A stretch of DNA of 27,759 bases, taken from assembly GCA_035505775.1 (NCBI GenBank), contig DATJQN010000344.1:1-27759 (forward strand). Direction: 5' to 3'. Position numbers and translations under genes: made by a program. This document shows positions 23,067 to 27,759 of the stretch, piece by piece. Source of the stretch: JAJXZP01 sp035505775 (GTDB lineage: Bacteria > Spirochaetota > Spirochaetia > Treponematales > Rectinemataceae). Each line of letters begins with the position of its first letter. Position 1 is the stretch's first letter. The notes beneath the pieces were generated by a model. That model saw only the letters and a program-made list of their open reading frames with translations. It was not told where the DNA came from and searched no databases.

Positions 23067-23094
23067 AGTATACTATAGCCTTGGTATCCGTCAA
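23067..23094 (-). promoter_or_regulatory. Sigma-70 type promoter for the PilZ-to-MtaB gene run
   Basis: On the minus strand, TTGACG (23094-23089), a 16-base spacer and TATACT (23072-23067). It lies about 80 bases upstream of the PilZ start. The -10 is within the palindrome TAGTATACTA. Confidence 0.8.
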
Positions 23095-23105
23095 AACAGG
23101 CAAAC

Positions 23106-23128
23106 CGCCATCCACGCTTTGGATGGCG
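23106..23128. other. Perfect hairpin in the divergent intergenic region
   Basis: CGCCATCC (23106-23113), a 7-base loop and GGATGGCG (23121-23128) lie between the PilZ promoter and the CPBP start. Neither strand shows an adjacent T-run, so it is not a clear terminator; it could be an operator or leader structure for the CPBP gene. Confidence 0.45.
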
Positions 23129-23150
23129 CAGGGCTGAAAGGTAGGCTTCG

Positions 23151-23939
23151 GTGTCCGACCAGTCCAGTGGGAAGGGCAATCCGCCCGGGGTAGCCGGGGC
23201 GGGCAGATCAGGCGACGCTACCGGCCTATCACAAGCCGGCACCGAGTCTGTAGTCTCCCGATTCCCCACTATTGAGGCTTGCGGTCCTCCCTCACGCCCC
23301 CTGCTCGAAGCCATTCTGCTGTTCGCCGCCTTTTATCTTGTCGCCTATCTTCCTTCGGATCCATCCGCGGGCCGTTCTCTTGGCACCGTGAGATTCTACT
23401 TCCTGCTGCTGTTCGACCTGGTTCCCAAAGCCTGTGTCGTCCTCTACCTCATGGCCCGTTCCGAGGGCCTTGGCGCCTTCGGCCTCGCCAAACCGCGCTT
23501 CGCAGACATCCCTCGGGGGACGCTGGTGGCCCTCGGAGCCCTCGCCCTCGTCGCCGCGCCTTCCTTCGTTCTCGCCGCCCTCGGCCTCCGCAACCCCCTG
23601 CTCGAGGCAAGCACCGGAAGCGACACGGCGGCCTACCTCCTCGTACCCCTCATTCTGCTGTCCTCCCTCGTCGTAGGCTACGGGGAGGAACTGTTCTTCC
23701 GTTCCTATCTGATTCGTCGCCTTGGGCAGTCGGGGCTCCCTCCACCCTGGGCCATGATCGCATCGAGCCTCGTGTTCGGAAGCGCCCACGGACTGCAGGG
23801 ACCGCTCGGCGTAGCCCTCGGCAGCATGCTCGGCATGTGGTTCGGCTGGCGCTGGCTTCGTGCGCACAATATCCACGAAATAGCCATCGGTCATGCGATA
23901 TACGATGCCGCCGTGATCATCATCACGCTGTATCGCTGA
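23151..23939 (+). CDS. CPBP (CAAX protease/bacteriocin-processing) family membrane protease
   Basis: A 262-residue membrane protein with about six hydrophobic segments after a soluble 50-residue N-terminus. The three CPBP/ABI motifs are present: E179-E180-xxx-R184 (GEELFFRSYL), H213 (VFGSAHGLQG) and H248 in HAIYDA. These residues form the intramembrane metal site of Rce1-type proteases. In bacteria the family processes peptides or provides bacteriocin immunity; the substrate is not deducible here. It starts at GTG 23151, with AAAGG and TAGG elements upstream. It is transcribed away from the PilZ run. No strong plus-strand promoter was found. Confidence 0.88.
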   Translation: MSDQSSGKGNPPGVAGAGRSGDATGLSQAGTESVVSRFPTIEACGPPSRPLLEAILLFAAFYLVAYLPSDPSAGRSLGTVRFYFLLLFDLVPKACVVLYLMARSEGLGAFGLAKPRFADIPRGTLVALGALALVAAPSFVLAALGLRNPLLEASTGSDTAAYLLVPLILLSSLVVGYGEELFFRSYLIRRLGQSGLPPPWAMIASSLVFGSAHGLQGPLGVALGSMLGMWFGWRWLRAHNIHEIAIGHAIYDAAVIIITLYR

Positions 23940-23947
23940 GAGCGCCC

Positions 23948-24094
23948 CGCACCGGGGGACCGCACCGGGGGACAGAGCTTTAACCTGCGCGGCGCGCAGA
24001 CCGGAACTCCCGGGGACAGAGCTCTGACTGAGCGTTGGGGGACAGAGCTTTGACCGGCGCAGCGCGCAGACCGGTGCTCCCCGGGGACAGAGCT
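23948..24094 (+). repeat. Tandem repeat cluster with four GGGGACAGAGCT copies
   Basis: The gap after the CPBP gene begins with a tandem 13-mer (CGCACCGGGGGAC, 23948-23973), then holds exact copies of the dispersed 12-mer at 23968, 24012, 24038 and 24083. The copies fall into two near-identical units of about 70 bases (from 23968 and from 24038) that share GCGCGCAGACCGG-like middles. This is the densest copy cluster in the window. Confidence 0.93.
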
Positions 24095-24112
24095 CGCCAA
24101 AGCCACTATACT
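24084..24112 (+). promoter_or_regulatory. Predicted promoter whose -35 lies in a repeat copy
   Basis: GGGACA (24084-24089, within the last GGGGACAGAGCT), a 17-base spacer and a perfect extended match TATACT (24107-24112). The start would fall at about 24119, the A of the ATG, so the mRNA would be leaderless. Confidence 0.6.
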
Positions 24113-24118
24113 GACCTC

Positions 24119-24484
24119 ATGCAGCCGACCGACAAGTTCAGGACCGATCTCGATCATGCCCTGAAGCGATTCAGCGTCCTGCCCCAGGGAGCCAAGCTGA
24201 ACGGCGTTCGCGAGTTCTTCTTCCGGTACTTCCCCCACGTTGCAGACGATGCCAAAGCCGCCCTGTTTATGACCTTTGTCGAGACATGGGAGAGTTCTCC
24301 GGAGCGGGCAACTGCCTGGCTAGCGGGGGTCGGGAGCATCCTGCTCATGGACTACGACGGCACGGTATTCAGCCCCGCGGAATGGCGGGATATCCGCGAC
24401 TCGCTTGCCGCAGCCCAAACTGAACTGGACATGGATCTTCTGAGCTATGCGCTCTCGCTCGTCGTGGAACACGGGGCACTTTGA
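24119..24484 (+). CDS. Small protein of unknown function
   Basis: A 121-residue, mostly helical, soluble protein (MQPTDKFRTDLDHALKRFSV ... SYALSLVVEHGAL) with acidic and aromatic residues and no recognised motif. ATG 24119 is chosen because codons further upstream run through the repeat cluster. No Shine-Dalgarno sequence precedes it; the -10 TATACT is only seven bases upstream, so translation may start from a leaderless transcript. Its stop overlaps the TTG start of the methyltransferase by four bases (TTGA), so the two are co-expressed and may work together. Confidence 0.7.
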   Translation: MQPTDKFRTDLDHALKRFSVLPQGAKLNGVREFFFRYFPHVADDAKAALFMTFVETWESSPERATAWLAGVGSILLMDYDGTVFSPAEWRDIRDSLAAAQTELDMDLLSYALSLVVEHGAL

Positions 24485-25245
24485 ACGCGGATTGGTTCGA
24501 GAGCGAAGAGTTCTGGGCGGCCTACGCACCGCTCATGTTCAATGAGGAACGGTGGGCCGAGGTTCCCGCCGTGGTGGATGCTCTGGAACGGCTTCTCCGG
24601 CTTCGGCCGGGCGCCGCGGTGCTCGACGCATGCTGCGGACCTGGGCGGCACAGTCTCGAGCTCGCCGCCCGCGGGTATAGCGTCACAGGCATCGACATCA
24701 CCGACGCCTACCTCGAAGCCGCCCGCGAAAGCGCCTTGGATCTCGACCAGCATGTCGAATTTCTCCATGCGGACATCCGTAGCTTCCGGAGGCCCGCGGC
24801 CTTCGATGTTGCGCTCAACCTCTTCACCAGTTTCGGTTACTTCGCAAGCGAAGCCGAGGATCTCGAGGCCCTGCGCAGCCTTCGAATCTCCCTGAAACCG
24901 GGTGGCAGCCTCGTCATAGAGACCAACGGCAAGGAGACGGCAGCTCGCGATTTTGTGGCCGGCGAGCGTTTTGAACGTGAAGGATGGAGGATACAGACCC
25001 GGTATGCGGTCGTCGGAGCATGGGAAGGACTCCTCAATCGCTGGATTCTCACCCGGCGCAGCCCCGATGACCCATCGGCTACTGAACGTGTCGACAATTC
25101 CTTCATTCTCCGGCTGTATTCGGGGACAGAGCTGCGAACTGCCCTCCTCTCCGCCGGTTTCGCGACGGTGGAGATCTACGGTAGCCTCGAGGGCGCTCCC
25201 TACGATCACCGGGCAAAGAGCCTGGTAGCCCTGGCGAGGTGTTGA
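24481..25245 (+). CDS. Class I SAM-dependent methyltransferase
   Basis: A 254-residue methyltransferase starting at TTG 24481, overlapping the previous stop. Motif I is VLDACCGPGRHSLELA (47-62), motif II GIDITDAYLEAAR, then HADIRSF, FDVALNLFTSFGYF and LKPGGSLVIETNG. A beta-rich region (residues 160-215) and a final YGSLEG..YDHRAKSLVALAR follow. It resembles the small-molecule or UbiE/Tellurite-type methyltransferases with a typical GCGxGRHS motif, here CCGPGRHS. The substrate is unknown. A copy of the dispersed 12-mer (25122) encodes GTEL in the conserved YSxxEL..LL..AGF motif, so it may be ordinary coding. Confidence 0.85.
   Translation: MNADWFESEEFWAAYAPLMFNEERWAEVPAVVDALERLLRLRPGAAVLDACCGPGRHSLELAARGYSVTGIDITDAYLEAARESALDLDQHVEFLHADIRSFRRPAAFDVALNLFTSFGYFASEAEDLEALRSLRISLKPGGSLVIETNGKETAARDFVAGERFEREGWRIQTRYAVVGAWEGLLNRWILTRRSPDDPSATERVDNSFILRLYSGTELRTALLSAGFATVEIYGSLEGAPYDHRAKSLVALARC
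25122..25133 (+). repeat. GGGGACAGAGCT copy within the methyltransferase gene
   Basis: An exact match, in the direction of transcription, located in a normally conserved part of the protein. Chance or functional constraint could explain this copy. Confidence 0.5.
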
Positions 25246-25269
25246 TATATCCATCGTGGGAGATACAAT
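25242..25269 (+). promoter_or_regulatory. Sigma-70 type promoter for the Hsp70-SBD/LysM gene
   Basis: TTGATA (25242-25247, overlapping the methyltransferase stop), a 16-base spacer and TACAAT (25264-25269). The leader would be about 55 bases. Confidence 0.7.
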
Positions 25270-25329
25270 TGATGGTAGTCGGGAGGGCCCTTGACTCATC
25301 CCGGTAGCACCTGAGAATTGGAAGGCACA

Positions 25330-26286
25330 ATGACCATGGATAAAATCGGACTGAAACTCGCCAACGGCAAGTTCTATCCCGTCCTCGAAGACGGATCCGT
25401 CGCGCGCAAGCGACTCGTCGTCACGACCGTGCAAGACAAGCAGCGGAGCGTGCAGATCGATCTGTACCGGGGTTCTGGAGAGACTGTCACGGGCGCCACC
25501 TACATCGGGAGTCTGGTCGTGGAGGGGATACCCCCCCTGGCCAAGGGTGAGCCTGACATCAGGATGGACCTCGGCCTTTCGGACGACGGCACCCTCAGTG
25601 CCTACGCCGAGGAGAGTTCCACGCATGCCAGTCAGAGTCTCAAAGTTTCCCTCTCCGAGCTTTCGGAGGAGCAGAAATACGAGATCCCTGATTTCGAGTT
25701 CGGCGCCGGTCATGAAACCGGGCAGGAGTCCTCCTTTTCCGACGAGGACTTCGGCGCCACCGACGAGCTCCCTTCCGAGGAAGAGTCCGTCAGACTCCTC
25801 GCTGATGAGGAAGCGCCTCCCGAGGAAGAGAAGCGTCGCGATAGGCGACCTCTCCTCATTGCCCTCGCAGTGGTGGTGATCATCCTGCTCTGTCTCGGAA
25901 TCGCCTATCTGGTATACCGAACAGCCACCGCCTCGACCCGAACCCACACGACAGTGACCACCACCCAGACGGTCACCCCGCCGCCAGCAGCGGCCGTGCC
26001 ACCGGCGGCCCAGGCGGCCCCTCCTCCACCCGCTCCTGCCCCGGCCGCGCCAGCGCCTCAGGCGGCGCCGCCGGCGCCAAAGCCGAAACCGGCGGCGACA
26101 ACGCCACCTCCGGCGCCCAAAAAGCCGGGGGTTTACTATCGCATCAAGTGGGGCGATACGCTCTGGAATCTTTCCTACGCATTCTACCGAAACCCCTGGT
26201 ACTTCGGCAGGATCGCCCGGGCCAACCATATCAAGAACCCGGACCTCATCATTGCCGGCCACAGGATATGGATACCTCCGCGATAA
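25330..26286 (+). CDS. Hsp70 substrate-binding-like domain + TM + Pro-rich linker + LysM protein
   Basis: A 318-residue protein. Residues 5-110 resemble the beta-sandwich substrate-binding domain of DnaK/Hsp70: IGLKLANGKFYPVL, VTTVQDKQRSVQIDLYRG, IGSLVVEGIPPLAKGEP, DLGLSDDGTLSAYAEE. No nucleotide-binding domain is present. An acidic linker (112-170), a basic stop-transfer and one transmembrane helix (175-196) follow, then a Thr/Pro/Ala-rich stretch (200-266) and a LysM domain (269-316; YRIKWGDTLWNLSYAFYRNP, GHRIWIPP). With the acidic and basic residues before the helix, the SBD-like part would be cytosolic and LysM periplasmic, binding peptidoglycan. GGAAGG lies 4 bases before ATG 25330 and 10 before ATG 25336. 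The fusion is unusual. Confidence 0.85.
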   Translation: MTMDKIGLKLANGKFYPVLEDGSVARKRLVVTTVQDKQRSVQIDLYRGSGETVTGATYIGSLVVEGIPPLAKGEPDIRMDLGLSDDGTLSAYAEESSTHASQSLKVSLSELSEEQKYEIPDFEFGAGHETGQESSFSDEDFGATDELPSEEESVRLLADEEAPPEEEKRRDRRPLLIALAVVVIILLCLGIAYLVYRTATASTRTHTTVTTTQTVTPPPAAAVPPAAQAAPPPPAPAPAAPAPQAAPPAPKPKPAATTPPPAPKKPGVYYRIKWGDTLWNLSYAFYRNPWYFGRIARANHIKNPDLIIAGHRIWIPPR

Positions 26287-26292
26287 CGTGAT

Positions 26293-26322
26293 AGGCTCGG
26301 GTCGCCCATGAGACCCGAGCCT
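26293..26322 (+). other. 11-bp hairpin with a start codon in its loop
   Basis: AGGCTCGGGTC (26293-26303) and GACCCGAGCCT (26312-26322) form a perfect 11-bp stem with loop GCCCATGA; the ATG of the next gene is in the loop. Only TTG follows, so it is at best a weak terminator. It may act as a translational barrier. Confidence 0.8.
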
Positions 26323-27759
26323 TTGCACCAATCCAAGCGACAGCGTTCCGACCGGGCCGCACCTCGAACAGCCTGCCCCACCGTTCTGCTGTGCTTCGTC
26401 TTTCTCACCGCTCCCCTCATCCTCGCATCCTGCCAGGAGAGAAGTGTTTTCGGCATGAGTGAAGCGCATTTTCAGACTCTGCTCGCGGGGAATGACGCGG
26501 CACCCATCGTTGCGCTCGACGAACGGCAGCTGGATCAGGCCGGAGACTGGGGTCCGGCATCGTACTACTACTTGGCGCGTTGGATCGAAAGCAGGAGTTC
26601 CGGTAAGGGATCAGGCGCAGCTCGCATTGCCGCCACGGATGCAGGAAGCGCTTCCTCTGCCGACTCGGCAGCACCGTCCCTTGACGCCGCGTCCGAGCGC
26701 GTTCGCCTCCTGTTGCGCAAAGCCTTCGACAGCAATGGGGGCATAGTCCGCCGCGAGTCTGGAGCGGCGCTCGCCCAGCGCCTTCTGGGGGACGGAGCTG
26801 CCGGAGTCCCCGATGCCTGGCCGCAGCTCGCCTCCTTCGACGAGGTCTTCCATGCTTCGCTGGGGGCCGACTGGACCGTGGACCGGAGCTATGTGGCCGC
26901 CCTCGACGCGCTGGGGCGCAACGAGGAAGAACTTGCCGCGATTTCCTCGCTGCGGAGCGTCTTTCCGGCGGAATCGGCGGCGGACGCCGATGCCCTCTTC
27001 TACTATCAGGGCTGCGCCGACCAGAGAATGGGTCGGCCGGGCTGGGCCGCATCGCTTCGGACCATCCTGTTCGAGCGCCCCACAAGCGCCTGGACCGCCA
27101 GGGCCCTGGACTTTGTCGAGGCCATCGAGCCCCACACCAGGGACTTCTCCGCGGCCGAGCGGGGGGTCGTGCGAATGCGACTCGCCGTCGCCGCACGCGA
27201 CTATGGCGTCGCCTACCACGAAGCGATGGCCGCCCGGAAGCTTGTCTTCACCGCGAAAGCGTCGCCGCTCGTCGTCGCGGATGCCGGCAAGGCCTTCCTC
27301 TATTCGGGCCAGTCAAAGGAAGGCTTGGGCCTTTTTGCCAGCCTCGAGGAAAGCGCCCGGAGTTACGCGGATTCCCTGGGTGACGTGCTCGCCACCGCAC
27401 GCAGCGCCCGCGTGGCCTGGACAGCTGCTTTCTACCGCGCCCGCTTCTACCGAGCCCTCGAGCGCTGGAAGGAAGCCGAAGGCCTTTTCGAGCGTCTCGC
27501 CGCCGGCGCGGGCAGTCCCGAGGACGCGGATGCCGCTCGCTGGTACGCCGTGGATGGCGCGGACAAGGTTCCGTCCGCGGCAAGCCGAAAGCTCGTCGGA
27601 GCGGCCCGCGACCGCGCGCTACGGCGGGTAACCCTCGATGCGCTCCAGCGGGCCGCATTGTCCTGGTACGATCCATCACTATTCAGCGACCTGGCCGATG
27701 CCCTCTTTCGCGAAGCCCTGCAAGCCCGGGACTGGGAGCTGATCTACGATATGGCGGGA
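26308..27759 (+). CDS. Large lipoprotein with helical repeats, C-terminus beyond the window
   Basis: The frame is open from ATG 26308 to the last base (484 codons). A long basic n-region is followed by a hydrophobic core and lipobox LILASC (Cys39). The rest is alpha-helical with TPR/Slt-like pairs (ASYYYLARWI, DADALFYYQGCADQRMG, VVADAGKAFLYSGQSKEG, FYRARFYRALERWKEAEGLF). This resembles the superhelical part of lytic murein transglycosylases, but no catalytic SLT motif is in the visible part, so that name is only a suggestion. It follows the LysM protein by 21 bases in the same frame, which fits a peptidoglycan role. No Shine-Dalgarno sequence is visible and the ATG lies in a hairpin loop. A near copy of the dispersed repeat is at 26788. 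Confidence 0.75.
   Translation, partial: MRPEPLHQSKRQRSDRAAPRTACPTVLLCFVFLTAPLILASCQERSVFGMSEAHFQTLLAGNDAAPIVALDERQLDQAGDWGPASYYYLARWIESRSSGKGSGAARIAATDAGSASSADSAAPSLDAASERVRLLLRKAFDSNGGIVRRESGAALAQRLLGDGAAGVPDAWPQLASFDEVFHASLGADWTVDRSYVAALDALGRNEEELAAISSLRSVFPAESAADADALFYYQGCADQRMGRPGWAASLRTILFERPTSAWTARALDFVEAIEPHTRDFSAAERGVVRMRLAVAARDYGVAYHEAMAARKLVFTAKASPLVVADAGKAFLYSGQSKEGLGLFASLEESARSYADSLGDVLATARSARVAWTAAFYRARFYRALERWKEAEGLFERLAAGAGSPEDADAARWYAVDGADKVPSAASRKLVGAARDRALRRVTLDALQRAALSWYDPSLFSDLADALFREALQARDWELIYDMAG
26788..26799 (+). repeat. Variant copy GGGGACGGAGCT
   Basis: One mismatch to the dispersed 12-mer, on the sense strand of the lipoprotein gene, encoding part of LLGDGAAG. It could be an eroded copy or chance. 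Confidence 0.4.

Noticed and set aside
23948..24094. Short CRISPR array
   Set aside because: Repeat units are only 12 bases conserved with irregular spacing, spacers are similar to each other, and no cas gene is present; a tandem duplication of a dispersed element explains it better.
26308..27759. Firm call of lytic murein transglycosylase
   Set aside because: Only the helical superhelix-like part is visible; no SLT catalytic Glu motif lies within the window.

Overview
The window looks like a chromosomal segment from a high-GC member of the Spirochaetota. The main evidence is a treponeme-style chemotaxis block (cheA, then a CheW/CheR-like fusion, then cheX) and two members of the FadL/UPF0164-type outer-membrane family that is expanded in Treponema. 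A PilZ protein, a bactofilin and many signal-peptide or lipoprotein envelope proteins fit the same picture. There is no transposase, phage gene or CRISPR array. High GC produces long empty antisense frames, which I ignored.

Layout. 1-265 (-): DUF190 protein cut by the window edge. 594-667 (-): tRNA-Val(GAC) with its own promoter and terminator. 768-5008 (-): cheX, cheW/cheR-like and cheA. 5200-8105 (+): two outer-membrane-type proteins and an overlapping Crp/Fnr regulator. 8101-10256 (+): a perfect TGTGA-N6-TCACA operator, a CoA-disulfide/persulfide reductase with a fused rhodanese, and a separate rhodanese, closed by a strong terminator. 10550-11113 (+): DUF1707/LiaF-like protein. 11199-11398 (-): tRNA-Lys(UUU) followed by two tandem 45-bp copies of its own 3' end. 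11519-15470 (-): two successive lipoprotein + outer-membrane-protein pairs. 15542-22985 (-): a seven-gene tightly packed run (PilZ, HEAT-like, ComEC-like, KsgA, bactofilin, TPR, MtaB) behind one good promoter. 23151-23939 (+): CPBP membrane protease. 24119-25245 (+): a small unknown protein and a methyltransferase. 25330 to the right edge (+): a membrane protein joining an Hsp70 substrate-binding-like domain to a LysM domain, then a large lipoprotein cut by the edge.

How the parts fit. The left part is chemotaxis signalling. The centre left is a probable reactive-sulfur response: regulator, operator and enzyme are adjacent, and the operator is centred exactly 41.5 bp from the predicted transcription start. 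The rest is mainly envelope biogenesis mixed with rRNA and tRNA modification.

The least expected signals are: (1) a dispersed 12-mer, GGGGACAGAGCT, with twelve exact and two one-mismatch copies, all oriented with local transcription and several inside genes; (2) tRNA-Lys tail repeats; (3) the Hsp70-SBD/LysM fusion; (4) a fused rhodanese domain whose catalytic Cys is Asp while a separate intact rhodanese follows it. All family names come from recognising sequence motifs by eye; no database search was run.
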